Below are positions 50,161 through 59,502 of a stretch of 64,000 nt of DNA, in pieces. The stretch spans positions 1 to 64,000 of the forward strand of contig JBCBSM010000002.1 in assembly GCA_039819165.1 (NCBI GenBank). Reading direction: 5' to 3'. Position numbers and translations under genes: made by a program. Within the stretch, counting starts at the first letter, position 1. Every line of letters begins with the position of its first letter. The notes under the pieces are model-generated. The model was not told the origin of the DNA. It did no database searches and saw only the letters and a list, made by a program, of their open reading frames with translations. The stretch is from Planctomycetota bacterium. Its GTDB lineage: Bacteria; Planctomycetota; Phycisphaerae; Phycisphaerales; UBA1924.

Positions 50161-50226
50161 AGCATACCCGAACTCCCTGGGTTCGGAAGCCGATTGTTCG
50201 CGAAATTCCACAAAAAAGGGCGGAAT
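50161..50226 (-). promoter_or_regulatory. Upstream element and -10-like box of the first PEP-CTERM gene
   Basis: On the minus strand, ATTCCGCCCTTTTTTGTGGA begins at 50226, and a TATGCT hexamer lies at 50166-50161, 85 bp before the start codon. The same two motifs occur before the PEP-CTERM gene at 54009. They stand out as AT-rich. A shared regulator or sigma factor is inferred. The rest of 50077-50354 shows no gene. Confidence 0.45.
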
Positions 50227-50354
50227 CCGTCGACGACGCCCGTATTTGTATTATTTTAGGGTCACGGTAACTCGGTCCGCCTAATCGCCGCGGCGCCGCC
50301 ACCGGCCAAGAACCGATACCTGGGCAGGGCAAGCAAGGAAACGGGAGCGCCGGG

Positions 50355-51722
50355 TCAGCCCGCCGAGGGACCCAGCAGGCCCTGCTTCAGGGACCGCTCC
50401 AGGAAGTGGATGTCGACCGCGTTCTCGCGGAAGGCCGAGTGCTCCAGCAGCTGCAGGTGCAGCGGCACCACCGTCTTGATGGGCCCCACCTGCAGCTCGC
50501 GGAGGGCCCGCACCATGCGGACGATGCAGGCTTCTCGGTCCTCGCCGTGGGCCAGCAGCTTGCCGACCATCGAGTCGTACGTCGGCGGCACGGTGTACCC
50601 CGGCACGACGTGGCTGTCGACGCGGACGCCCGGGCCGCCGGGCAGCTCCCAGGTCTCGATCCGGCCCGGGCTGGGCATGAAGTTGCGGGCGGGGTCCTCG
50701 GCGTTCAGGCGGCACTCCATGGCGTGGCCCTGCACCGAGACGTCCTTCTGCTTCATGCCCAGCTTCTCGCCCGCCGCCACCAGGATGGACGTCCGGACGA
50801 TGTCCACGCCCGTAATCAGCTCGGTGACCGGATGCTCGACCTGCACCCGGGTGTTCACCTCGAGCATGTAGAAACTCTGGTCGGCGTCCATAAGGAACTC
50901 GACCGTGGCCGCGCCGGCGTACTCGGCGTTGCGGATGAGCCTCGCGGCCGAATCGCACACGCCGGCGACCTTCTTGCGATCGACGCCCGGCGCGGGGGCT
51001 TCCTCGATGATCTTCTGGTGGCGGCGCTGCATCGAGCAATCCCGCTCGAAGAGGTGCACCGAGTGGCCGTGCTTGTCGCCCAGCACCTGGACCTCGACGT
51101 GGCGGGCGCTCTCGAGGAACTTCTCGATGAAGACCGCGCCGTTGCCGAAGGCGGCCTGGGCCTCCTGCTGGGCCTTCTTGATGTTGGCCCGCAGCGCCGA
51201 TTCGTTGTGGCAGACCCGCATGCCGCGGCCGCCGCCGCCCGCGGCCGCCTTGATGATGACCGGGTAGCCGATGTCGGCCGCGACCTCGACCGCCTCGTCC
51301 TCTTCCTCGATGGCGCCCTCGGAGCCCGGGAACACGGGCACCTTGGCGGCCCGGGCGGCCTTCTTGGCCTCGACCTTGTCGCCCAGCTGCGCCATCGCCT
51401 CGGGACTGGGCCCGATGAACTCGATCTTGCACTCGCGGCAGATGGCCGCGAAGTCGGCCCGCTCGGCCAGGAAGCCGTAGCCCGGGTGGATCGCGTCGGC
51501 GTCGCTGACCTCGGCCGCGGCGATGATCCGCGGGATGTTGAGGTAGCTGTCCTTGGCCGGCCCCTTACCGATGCAGATCGCCCGGTCGGCCAGCCGCAGG
51601 TAGGGCGCGTCCTTGTCGGCCTCGGAGTAGACGCAGACGGCCTCGACGCCCAGCTCTCGGCAGGCCCGGAGGATGCGGAGGGCGATCTCGCCCCGGTTGG
51701 CGATCAGGATGCGTCGGAACAT
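50355..51722 (-). CDS. accC: Acetyl-CoA carboxylase biotin carboxylase subunit
   Basis: 455 residues from ATG 51722, the exact first base pair of the accB stop overlap. FRRILIANRGEIALRILRACRELG is the classic start. The ATP-grasp motifs VIIKAAAGGGGRGM, the Lys/Glu pairs of FIEKFLESARHVEVQVLGD, RRHQKIIEEAPAP and FLMDADQSFYMLEVNTRVQVEHPVTE are all present. It carboxylates biotin on AccB with ATP and bicarbonate in fatty-acid synthesis. Length is normal (about 450). The accA/accD transferase genes are not in the window. Confidence 0.97.
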   Translation of the reverse strand: MFRRILIANRGEIALRILRACRELGVEAVCVYSEADKDAPYLRLADRAICIGKGPAKDSYLNIPRIIAAAEVSDADAIHPGYGFLAERADFAAICRECKIEFIGPSPEAMAQLGDKVEAKKAARAAKVPVFPGSEGAIEEEDEAVEVAADIGYPVIIKAAAGGGGRGMRVCHNESALRANIKKAQQEAQAAFGNGAVFIEKFLESARHVEVQVLGDKHGHSVHLFERDCSMQRRHQKIIEEAPAPGVDRKKVAGVCDSAARLIRNAEYAGAATVEFLMDADQSFYMLEVNTRVQVEHPVTELITGVDIVRTSILVAAGEKLGMKQKDVSVQGHAMECRLNAEDPARNFMPSPGRIETWELPGGPGVRVDSHVVPGYTVPPTYDSMVGKLLAHGEDREACIVRMVRALRELQVGPIKTVVPLHLQLLEHSAFRENAVDIHFLERSLKQGLLGPSAG

Positions 51723-52186
51723 CAGGCCGGACGCACCATGAACAGCGGCTGGCCGAACTCCACCGCGTCGCCGCTCTTCACGCATACCCGCTCGACGGTG
51801 CCCGAGATCTCGGCCTTGATCTCGTTGAAGACCTTCATGGCCTCGACCAGGCAGACCACCGAATCGGGCGAGACCGCAGCCCCCACCGACGTGAACGTCG
51901 GCGAATCGGGATCGGGCGCGGAATAGAAGGTGCCCACCATGGGCGACTCGATGGCCTTGAGGCCGTCGTCGGATGGGGCGGCCGGGGGAGCCTCGCTCGC
52001 CGATCCTGCGGGTGCGGCCGTCGCGGGCATAGCCCCGGGCGCCGGCTGGGCCGCCGGATAGACGATCGCACCCCCGGGGCCGCGTTTCAGCGTGATGGAC
52101 TCGTCCTCGTCACTCAGATCGATCTCGGTGAGCTCGTGCTCGACCATCAGGTCCACGAGCTGGCGGAGCTTCTCGATATCGATCAT
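51722..52186 (-). CDS. accB: Acetyl-CoA carboxylase biotin carboxyl carrier protein
   Basis: 154 residues. The N-terminal helical domain IDIEKLRQLVDLMVEHELTEIDLSDEDESITLKRG is followed by an Ala/Pro-rich linker (42-75) and the biotinyl domain: IESPMVGTFYSAPDPDSPTFTSVGAAV, VVCLVEAMKVFNEIKAEISGTVERV with biotinylated K118 in EAMK. The stop TGA overlaps the accC ATG by one base, so expression is coupled. Biotin could come through the BioY transporter encoded at 39544. Confidence 0.97.
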   Translation of the reverse strand: MIDIEKLRQLVDLMVEHELTEIDLSDEDESITLKRGPGGAIVYPAAQPAPGAMPATAAPAGSASEAPPAAPSDDGLKAIESPMVGTFYSAPDPDSPTFTSVGAAVSPDSVVCLVEAMKVFNEIKAEISGTVERVCVKSGDAVEFGQPLFMVRPA

Positions 52187-52294
52187 GGGCGGGCTACTCC
52201 ACGGCTGGCACGCACGCGACGCACCCGGCCCCGCGTTGCGGCCCGGCTCGCGCGTGCCCGGATGATACCGATCGTCCCCCGCACGGGCGACGCC

Positions 52295-53818
52295 TCAGGT
52301 TTCGCGGTCCAGCAGCCGGTACTGCACCGCCTCGGCCACGTGCTGGACATCGAGCCCGTCGGCGGCCTCCAGGTCGGCCACGGTGCGGGCGACCCGGCGC
52401 ACCTTGTCGTACGCGCGTGCCGACAGGCCCAGCTCGGCGATGGCCTGCCCCAGCAGCGCCCGAGCCGCTTCGCTCATGGGGGCAAGCTCGTCGAGCTCCC
52501 TGCCCCTCAGCCGCGCGTTGGGGCGATCGCCCTGCCGGGCCCGCTGGGCGGACCGAGCCGCGAGCACCCTCTCGCGCATCTCGGCAGATCCGGTGGACGC
52601 GACGCCCGTGGCCGACAGCTCCTTCCACGGCACCGCCGGCGCCTCGACGTGGATGTCGATGCGGTCCAGCAAGGGGCCCGAGATCCGCGCCCGGTATCGC
52701 TCCGCCGCCCGGGCCCCGCCGGCCTTGGCAGCGCCGCCCGGCGCGGGGTTCATGGCCGCCACGAAGAGGAAATCCGCCGGGAAGCGGACGGTGCCCCGCG
52801 ACCGCGAGATCGTCACGACCTGGTCCTCGAGCGGCTGGCGGAGCGTCTCGAGGACGGCCCTCGGAAACTCGGGCAGCTCATCCATGAACAGCACGCCGTG
52901 GCTCGCCAGCGAGACCTCGCCGGGCCGGGGCACGACCCCGCCGCCCACGATCGACGCCGCCGACGCGGTGTGGTGCGGCGTGCGGACCGGCCGGCTGGTG
53001 ACCAACCCCCGCCCCGCGGGCAACTCGCCGGCGGCCGAATGCACGCGGGTGGCCTCGATGGCTTCGGCCGGCGACATCCGCGGCAGCACGCCCGGCAGGG
53101 CCCGAGCCATCATCGTCTTGCCCGTGCCGGCGGGACCGAGCATCAGCAGGTTGTGCCCCCCGCCGGCGGCGACGACGATCGCCCGCTTGACGGCCTCTTG
53201 CCCCCGTACCTCGGCGAAGTCGATCGGGGCGGCCGCCCCACCGAGCAGGGCGTCGAGGTCGGGTGCCGGCAGCGGTTCGAGATCGAGCACGCCGTTGAGC
53301 AGCCCGACGACCTCCGCCAGCGTCCGCACCCCGTAGGCACAGGGCCCCGCGACGGCGGCCTCGGCCGCGTTCTCGGCCGGCACGATGGCGGCGTCGAGCC
53401 CTTCACGCCTTGCGAGGTCCGCCATCGCGATGACCCCGCGGATGGGCCGCACCCTGCCGTCCAGGGCCAACTCCCCCGCGATCATGCAGCGATGCAACCG
53501 CGGCGGGCCCTCGTCGGGACGGGACCCGCGGACCACCCCCGTCGCCCGCAGCAGCGCCACGGCGATGGGCAGGTCGTAGATCGGCCCCTCCTTGCGGACG
53601 TGGGCCGGCGCCAGGTTGATCACCAGCCGCCCGCTGGGGAAGGCGTACCCCGCGTTGCCCATGGCCGCCCGCACCCGCTCCATGGACTCGCGGATGGCGG
53701 CATCGGGCAGCCCCACGATGGTCTCGCGGGCGAGGGCCGCATCGTCCAGGTCGACCTCGACCTCGCACGGCTCGGCGTCGACGCCCCGCAGCAGGAATGA
53801 TCGGATATTGGACGGCAT
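52295..53818 (-). CDS. comM: YifB/ComM-family Mg-chelatase-like AAA+ ATPase
   Basis: 507 residues from ATG 53818; upstream in-frame sequence overlaps the divergent PEP-CTERM promoter. N-terminal Lon-like fold: IRSFLLRGVDAEPCEVEVDL, VGLPDAAIRESMERVRAAMGNAGY, then the AAA+ domain with DFAEVRGQEAVKRAIVVAAGGGHNLLMLGPAGTGKT and the Walker B LFMDELPEF, and a conserved YRARISGPLLDRIDIHVEAP. ComM is a hexameric helicase that extends branch migration during natural transformation. This suggests DNA uptake potential, although no pilus genes are visible here. Confidence 0.95.
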   Translation of the reverse strand: MPSNIRSFLLRGVDAEPCEVEVDLDDAALARETIVGLPDAAIRESMERVRAAMGNAGYAFPSGRLVINLAPAHVRKEGPIYDLPIAVALLRATGVVRGSRPDEGPPRLHRCMIAGELALDGRVRPIRGVIAMADLARREGLDAAIVPAENAAEAAVAGPCAYGVRTLAEVVGLLNGVLDLEPLPAPDLDALLGGAAAPIDFAEVRGQEAVKRAIVVAAGGGHNLLMLGPAGTGKTMMARALPGVLPRMSPAEAIEATRVHSAAGELPAGRGLVTSRPVRTPHHTASAASIVGGGVVPRPGEVSLASHGVLFMDELPEFPRAVLETLRQPLEDQVVTISRSRGTVRFPADFLFVAAMNPAPGGAAKAGGARAAERYRARISGPLLDRIDIHVEAPAVPWKELSATGVASTGSAEMRERVLAARSAQRARQGDRPNARLRGRELDELAPMSEAARALLGQAIAELGLSARAYDKVRRVARTVADLEAADGLDVQHVAEAVQYRLLDRET

Positions 53819-53923
53819 CGGCGCAGCGTAGCGGCGACGGACCGGCCCCGGCAAGACCGATCGGATCATGAACAGATGCGGACGCCTGCCGATAAAACCA
53901 AAAATTCTTGGCCGGATCGTTGC

Positions 53924-53968
53924 ATTCCGCCTTTTTCGTTGAACGAGCGGCCGGGTCTGTGATATGCT
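53924..53968 (+). promoter_or_regulatory. Promoter of the second PEP-CTERM gene
   Basis: ATTCCGCCTTTTTCGTTGAA begins at 53924 and contains -35 TTGAAC (53939-53944); -10 TATGCT (53963-53968) follows after 18 bp, 40 bp before the ATG. It resembles the element before the first PEP-CTERM gene, with the same ATTCCGCC-poly T and TATGCT, although spacing differs. No start-site data are available. Confidence 0.55.
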
Positions 53969-54008
53969 GGAACCGCGTAGGTAGGAGCTGCGCTTCAGGA
54001 GAGACGAG

Positions 54009-54587
54009 ATGCACCGCACCCAGATTGCCGCTATCGCCGTGGCCGCCATGTCCGCCACGGCCCTGGCATCGCTCGATACCAACGGCTACGAGATCCGCGT
54101 CAGCAACGTGGTCAGCCCCGGCACGCCCAGCACGACCGTCGAGGTCTGGGCCGACTGGGATTCGCCGACGTTCTTCGCCTTCGCCGCCGCCGAGTTCGAC
54201 CTGAGCGCCGACACGAGCGGCATGTTCAGCGGTCCGGCCTCCGCGTTCAGCGACCCGGGCCAGGAGCCCGGCGATATCGAGGTGGACGGCGTCGAGAACA
54301 TCGTCGTCGGCCAGCTGCAGTTCCCGCCCGGCGGCCTGTTCGCCGACACCTCGGACCCGATCCTGGTCTGGTCGGCCACGTGGTCGACGACCGACTTCTC
54401 GACCCGCTCGGTGCCGCTGGCCACCATCACCGACCAGTACACGCTCTACACCGGCTCGGACGGCAGCAGTTCCGACGTGACCATGACGGTCATTGAGGCC
54501 ACGGGCGCGATCCGTGTCATCCCAGCGCCGGCCTCGCTGGCGTTGCTGGGCCTCGGCGGCCTCGCCGCCGCACGCCGCCGCCGCTAG
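54009..54587 (+). CDS. PEP-CTERM-anchored secreted protein (second)
   Basis: 192 residues from ATG 54009 with AGGAG 7 bases upstream. Signal peptide 1-21 (SATALAS). The mature part has strand-rich segments (YEIRVSNVVSPGTPSTTVEVWADW, DPILVWSATWSTTDFSTRSVPLATI) and a GPASAFSDPGQ loop. It ends IPAPASLALLGLGGLAAARRRR, a PEP-CTERM sorting signal nearly identical to that of the first gene, so both should be processed by the same exosortase. No catalytic motif is seen; a structural surface role is likely. A terminator follows. Confidence 0.9.
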   Translation: MHRTQIAAIAVAAMSATALASLDTNGYEIRVSNVVSPGTPSTTVEVWADWDSPTFFAFAAAEFDLSADTSGMFSGPASAFSDPGQEPGDIEVDGVENIVVGQLQFPPGGLFADTSDPILVWSATWSTTDFSTRSVPLATITDQYTLYTGSDGSSSDVTMTVIEATGAIRVIPAPASLALLGLGGLAAARRRR

Positions 54588-54646
54588 GCCGAGGGTACCC
54601 CTCGAAGCAGAACCTCCCGAAGCAGCACGTCTTGGATCAGCACCGA

Positions 54647-54670
54647 GCCCGCCCTCCCGGCGGGCTTTCT
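54647..54670 (+). terminator. Rho-independent terminator of the second PEP-CTERM gene
   Basis: GCCCGCC (54647-54653) and GGCGGGC (54659-54665) form a 7-bp stem, extended by an A-T pair, with loop CTCCC, followed by TTTCT. It is 60 bp after the stop codon. Confidence 0.78.
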
Positions 54671-54703
54671 CCTGCGCCCATGCCGGCCGGGTCGCCGATT
54701 CCG

Positions 54704-56482
54704 ATGAACCGGCGGCGGAAAGCGGCCGATGCCGTAGTGATGGCGTCCGGCGGATCCAAGACCAGGGAGGCGGCGGCCATCGGCACGTCCGCGGCGGCCG
54801 AAGAGCCGGCCCGCAGCCTCATCCCCGAGGCGTTCCGGCCCGACGAGCCGGGCAAGGCCACCTTCCAGGCCCGCAACCCCGCCACCGGGTCGCTGCTGCC
54901 GACGGTCGCGTGCAGCGCGTCGAGCGATGAGGTCCGGGCGGCAGGCGACGCGGCGTGGGCGGCCTTCCAGGACGCCCTCCGGATGGACGACGAGCAGCGG
55001 GCCCTCATGCTCGAGGAGATCGCCAACGCCGTCCGGCTGCTGGGCGACGACCTGACCAAGCTCGCCACCAAGGAGACGGGCTTCAGCGCCGTGCGGATCG
55101 TCGCCGAGCGGGAGCGGCTGGTCGCCACGCTCCGGATGTTCGCTGGCCTGGTGCGAGCGAGGCCCTGGAGCGATCCGAGCATCGACACGGCCGAGCCGAG
55201 CCGCCGCCCGCTGCCCAAGCCCGATCTGAGGCGGGTCCGCCGGCCTCTGGGGCCGGTCGTCGTCCTGGGGCCGGCCAACCAGCCGCTGACGGCGGGATGC
55301 CTCGGGGCTGATGCGGCCTCGGTGCTGGCGGCGGGATGCCCCATCGTCGCGGTGGCCCACCACGAGCACCCGATGACCGACGCGATGATCGCCGGGGCGG
55401 CCATCGATGCCTGCCGGCACGCGGGCGCGCCCGAGGGCATGGTGACGCTGCTGCACGCCGCCGAGGACCGCGTCGGCGGCGTGGTCGACGAACTCGTGGA
55501 GCACCACGCCATCCGGGGCGTCGCGTTCACGGGCCGGCGGCGCACCGCCGACCGCATCGCCCAGCGGGTCGCGGCGTACGCCCCGGGGGTGCGCCTGCAC
55601 GCCTCGATCGGCACGATCAATCCGGTCTTCGTGCTGCCGGGGGCGCTCGAATCCAACACCGACGGCGTGGCCGAGCGGCTCTTCCGCGCCTGCACCAACG
55701 TGGCCGGCCAGACCTGCACACGGCCGAGCGTGGTGGTCGTACCACGCGGCGCACCGGGCCAGAAGTTCGTCGGCCAGCTCGCCTCGCTGTTCGACCAGCT
55801 GCCCGCGTCGCGGATGCGGAGCCTGCGGGTGCGGACCTCATTCCTCGAGGAGCTGGGTCGCTGCCTCGACACGCCGGGCGTGCGGCTGGAGGGGGGCTCG
55901 CACTACGCCCAGGAGGCCGAGGCCGACGGCCCGGCGACGGCCCACGGCTGCCTGCTTCGCTGCTCGGCGGGCGTCTTCGCCGACAGCCGCACGCTCCACG
56001 ACGAGATGTTCGGCCCGGTGCTGCTCGCGGTGGTCGCCGACGACGAGGAGGACCTGCTCGGCGCCGCCGCGAGCGTCGGCGGGGCGCTCACCGCCTCGAT
56101 GTGGATGTCGTCCTCGGACTCCAAGCTGTGCCACAAGCTGGCGGCCATCCTGGAGCACCGCGCGGGGCGGCTGGTCTTCAACGCATCCCCCACCGGGCTG
56201 GAGCTGTGCACCTCGCTGGTGCACGCCGGCCCGTACCCGGCGTCGCTGGGCGAGGGCCGGACGGCCGTCGGCCCCGCCGCCGCCACCCGCTGGCTCCGCG
56301 ACGTGAGCTACCAGAACGCCCCCGAGGCCCTGCTGCCCCGCGAGCTCCGCACCGCCAACCCGCTGGAGATCCCCCGCATCGTCAACGGCGAGCTGATCGA
56401 CCCCACGGACGCGGACCGGGACGACGAAGGCGACGCGGGCGAGGCCGCCGGGCCGTCCGGCGACGCGGCCCGAGCGGCCTGA
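54704..56482 (+). CDS. NADP-dependent aldehyde dehydrogenase, alpha-ketoglutaric-semialdehyde DH-like
   Basis: 592 residues from ATG 54704 (ATG 54680 and 54740 are also in frame and no ribosome site decides). LIPEAFRPDEPGKATFQARNPATG is the N-terminal arm typical of the KGSADH group. PLGPVVVLGPANQPLTAG, GVAFTGRRRTADRI, HASIGTINPVFVLPGAL and NVAGQTCTRPSVVVV (catalytic Cys in GQTCTRP) follow, with EMFGPVLLAVVADDEEDL near the end. The general-base Glu of the usual E-x-G-G motif appears replaced (SIGTINP), as in this subgroup. The C-terminal ~30 residues are acidic and Ala/Gly-rich (DADRDDEGDAGEAAG). It oxidises a semialdehyde in sugar-acid or hydroxyproline breakdown; partner genes are not adjacent. 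Confidence 0.82.
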   Translation: MNRRRKAADAVVMASGGSKTREAAAIGTSAAAEEPARSLIPEAFRPDEPGKATFQARNPATGSLLPTVACSASSDEVRAAGDAAWAAFQDALRMDDEQRALMLEEIANAVRLLGDDLTKLATKETGFSAVRIVAERERLVATLRMFAGLVRARPWSDPSIDTAEPSRRPLPKPDLRRVRRPLGPVVVLGPANQPLTAGCLGADAASVLAAGCPIVAVAHHEHPMTDAMIAGAAIDACRHAGAPEGMVTLLHAAEDRVGGVVDELVEHHAIRGVAFTGRRRTADRIAQRVAAYAPGVRLHASIGTINPVFVLPGALESNTDGVAERLFRACTNVAGQTCTRPSVVVVPRGAPGQKFVGQLASLFDQLPASRMRSLRVRTSFLEELGRCLDTPGVRLEGGSHYAQEAEADGPATAHGCLLRCSAGVFADSRTLHDEMFGPVLLAVVADDEEDLLGAAASVGGALTASMWMSSSDSKLCHKLAAILEHRAGRLVFNASPTGLELCTSLVHAGPYPASLGEGRTAVGPAAATRWLRDVSYQNAPEALLPRELRTANPLEIPRIVNGELIDPTDADRDDEGDAGEAAGPSGDAARAA

Positions 56483-56551
56483 TTCGGCCCTCGCAGGGGG
56501 CAAGCCGGCAATCTACCGCGCCGGCCGGGGCCGCGCCGATAACGTTCGTTC

Positions 56552-59482
56552 ATGGCCCGAGCGCACGAGGTCGAGGACGACGCGGCACCGATCGCGCGCT
56601 GGCTCGCGTGGCTGGTCGCCGCGGCGCTGCTGCTCTTCGTCGCCGCCAGCCTGCTGGGCTTCGACCGGGCCGACGCCCCGGGCTACGCCGTCTGGCCGCC
56701 CAACGAGCCCGCCGCCAACTGGATGGGCGGCATCGGGGCGGCGGTCGCCTTCTGGTCGTACCAGGCGCTCGGCGTCGGCGCCTGGGCCTTCCTCGCCGGC
56801 CTGTCGGTGCTCATCGTGCTGCACTTCTGCGGCGCCCGCGTCGACCATCCGCTCGTCCGCGGGCTGGGCGCGGTGCTCATCGCGGTTGCGGTCGCCGGCC
56901 TGCAGGCGTTGCTGCTGCCCTCGACGGCCCTCCTGCCCGACCTGCCCGGCGGCGTCATCGGCCTGGTTGGTGCGCACGAGCTGCGGGCCCACTTCAACGC
57001 TGCGGGCACGGCGCTATGGATGTTGCTGCTAGCGCTCATCGGCGTCGTGATCGCCTACGACCGGTGGCTGCTGCCCGCCGGCATCTGGGCGTGGGACCGT
57101 GCGTCGCTCGCGGCCGCCGGCGCCCGCGGCGCCCCGGGCGTGCTCGCGTCGATCGGCGCCTGGTTCGCCGGCCTCGCGGGCGGGCTGAAGCCGGCGCCGC
57201 GGTCGCGCGTCCGGGCCAACGACCTCGACGACGACGAGCGGCTGCCCGCCGCCAAGCGCGTGCGCCAGCGGAAGGCCGAGGCCCGAGGCCGCCGTGTCGA
57301 GGAGGCTATCGAGGACGACCTCGAGGAGCCCGACGATGAGTTCGAGGAGGACGACGAGTACGAATACGAGTATGAGTACGAAGACGACGAGCCGGAGGAA
57401 GAGGAGGACGTGGAACAGGTCGCGGCCCTCGACGACGACGAGGCCCCGGGCGCACCGCAGATCTTCAACGAGGACCGCCTCCGTGAGAAGATCGAGCAGA
57501 TGCCGGTGCTCTTCGCCCGCGACACCCGCTCGGTCGCAACCGAGGATGACCTACGCGACCTCCAGGGCGTGGAGCTGGAGGGCTACCGCTTCCCGAGCGT
57601 CGAACTGCTCGAGGCCCCCGACGAGGGCTTCAACGAGACCCTCGACGAGATGGTCCGTGAGGGAGCCGAGGCCCTCGAGCGCGCCCTGCACCAGTACCGC
57701 ATAGACGGCGAGGTCGTGGGCATCGAGAGCGGGCCGGTCATCACGCAGTACGACGTGCGGCTGGCGCCGGGCACCAAGGTCAGCAGCCTGAACGCGATCT
57801 CCAGCGACATTGCCCGCGCGCTCAAGTCGGTCAACATCCGCGTCGTCGCCAACCAGGCCGGCCGCGACACCGTGGGCATCGAGGTGCCCAACCCGACCAA
57901 GGAACGCGTCCGCCTGAAGGAACTCATGGGCATGCCCGAGAAGTTCCAGGGCATGCGGCTGCCGATGTTCCTGGGCAAGGACGCCAGCGGCGAGCCGCTC
58001 ATCGCCGACCTGACCAAGATGCCCCACGTGCTCATCGCGGGCACGACCGGCAGCGGCAAGTCGGTGTGCATGAACACCATCATCATGTCGTTCCTGTACA
58101 CCCGCAAGCCCAACGAATTGCGGCTCGTGCTCGTCGACCCCAAGATGGTCGAGATGAGCCAGTTCAAGGACATCCCCCACCTGATGTGCCCGGTGGTGAC
58201 CGAGATGTCCAAGGCCGCCGCCATCCTGGAGTGGGCCGTCACCAAGATGGACGAGCGCTACGAGCTGCTCGCCGAGGCCGGCTGCCGCGACATCTCGGGC
58301 TACAACGAGCTGGACTGGGACGAGATCAAGGACCGCTTCGGCAAGACCACCGACGAAGAGGCCGCCCGCATCCCCCGCAAGCTGCCCTACATGGTCTTCA
58401 TCATCGACGAGCTGGCCGACCTGATGATGACCAACAAGGAGGTCGAGGGCTCGATCGTCCGCATCGCCCAGAAGGCCCGCGCGGTGGGCATCCACCTCAT
58501 CCTGGCGACGCAGCGGCCGCAGGCCAACGTCGTCACGGGCCTGATCAAGGGCAACATGCCCTGCCGCATCTCCTTCAAGGTCGCCAGCGGTCTCGACAGC
58601 CGCATCATCCTCGACCAGAAGGGCGGCGAGCTGCTGCTGGGCCAGGGCGACATGCTGTTCCTCTCGCCCAGCAGCCACAAGCTGATCCGCTCGCAGGGCA
58701 CGCTGGTGGACGACTTCGAGATCCGCCGCGTCGTCAAGTTCGTCAAGGAGGTTGCCGGCCCAACCTTCGAGCGGCAGATCATGCAGCTGGGCCAGGCCGA
58801 CGGCGGGTTGACCGACGACGACCGCCTGCTCGCCAGCGCCAACAACAACTCCGCCAGCCTGCGTCGCGCACTCAGGGACCCGCTGTTCGATCGGGCCGTC
58901 GAGATCGTCCTGGAGTCACGCCGCGGCAGCGTGAGCCTGCTGCAGCGCCGCCTCGCGATCGGCTACACCCGCGCCAGCCGCCTCGTGGACCTCATGGGCA
59001 TCGCCGGCATCATCAGCGACCACAAGGGCAGCGTCGCCCGCGACGTGCTCGTGACGCCCGAGGAATGGGTCGCCATGAAAGAACTCGCCGCCCGCGACGC
59101 CGGCGCCGACGACGAGCCTGACGAGCCCTTCCCGGAGGACCTCGAGGACGAACTCGAGCCGGCCGCCACGGACGATGGGGTGCTCGAAGACGAGATTCTC
59201 GACGAGGACGCGGAAGAGGACGAGGCCGAAGGGGCCGGCGACGAACTAGTCGACGAGGCGTCCGGGGACGAGGAACTCGAGGGCGAAGAGGACGACGAAG
59301 AGCTCGAGGATGAGGAAGCCGAGGACGAGCTCGACGAGGACGAGGAGTTCGACGAAGAAGAGGAATACGAGGACGAGGAGCTAGAGGACGAAGAACTCGA
59401 AGACGTAGAACTCGAAGACGAGGACGACGAGGCCGAGGAACCTCCCTTCGAGCCCGATCCGCCGCGGGCGCAGCGGGCCTAG
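56552..59482 (+). CDS. ftsK: FtsK/SpoIIIE DNA translocase with acidic C-terminal tail
   Basis: 976 residues. Four membrane segments fill residues ~15-185. A charged linker (residues ~220-320) contains acidic runs EEDDEYEYEYEYEDDEPEEE. The motor has LPMFLGKDASGEPLIADLTKMPH, VLIAGTTGSGKSVCMN (Walker A from ~496), LRLVLVDPKMVEMSQF, FIIDELADLMM and LATQRPQANVVTGLIKGNMP. The winged-helix gamma domain RRGSVSLLQRRLAIGYTRASRLVDLM binds KOPS-like DNA. After it, residues ~853-976 are almost only Asp/Glu, an extension not seen in standard FtsK. The protein pumps chromosomes through the division septum. Confidence 0.95.
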   Translation: MARAHEVEDDAAPIARWLAWLVAAALLLFVAASLLGFDRADAPGYAVWPPNEPAANWMGGIGAAVAFWSYQALGVGAWAFLAGLSVLIVLHFCGARVDHPLVRGLGAVLIAVAVAGLQALLLPSTALLPDLPGGVIGLVGAHELRAHFNAAGTALWMLLLALIGVVIAYDRWLLPAGIWAWDRASLAAAGARGAPGVLASIGAWFAGLAGGLKPAPRSRVRANDLDDDERLPAAKRVRQRKAEARGRRVEEAIEDDLEEPDDEFEEDDEYEYEYEYEDDEPEEEEDVEQVAALDDDEAPGAPQIFNEDRLREKIEQMPVLFARDTRSVATEDDLRDLQGVELEGYRFPSVELLEAPDEGFNETLDEMVREGAEALERALHQYRIDGEVVGIESGPVITQYDVRLAPGTKVSSLNAISSDIARALKSVNIRVVANQAGRDTVGIEVPNPTKERVRLKELMGMPEKFQGMRLPMFLGKDASGEPLIADLTKMPHVLIAGTTGSGKSVCMNTIIMSFLYTRKPNELRLVLVDPKMVEMSQFKDIPHLMCPVVTEMSKAAAILEWAVTKMDERYELLAEAGCRDISGYNELDWDEIKDRFGKTTDEEAARIPRKLPYMVFIIDELADLMMTNKEVEGSIVRIAQKARAVGIHLILATQRPQANVVTGLIKGNMPCRISFKVASGLDSRIILDQKGGELLLGQGDMLFLSPSSHKLIRSQGTLVDDFEIRRVVKFVKEVAGPTFERQIMQLGQADGGLTDDDRLLASANNNSASLRRALRDPLFDRAVEIVLESRRGSVSLLQRRLAIGYTRASRLVDLMGIAGIISDHKGSVARDVLVTPEEWVAMKELAARDAGADDEPDEPFPEDLEDELEPAATDDGVLEDEILDEDAEEDEAEGAGDELVDEASGDEELEGEEDDEELEDEEAEDELDEDEEFDEEEEYEDEELEDEELEDVELEDEDDEAEEPPFEPDPPRAQRA

Positions 59483-59502
59483 CCGATCTACGCTGGGGCT
59501 CG

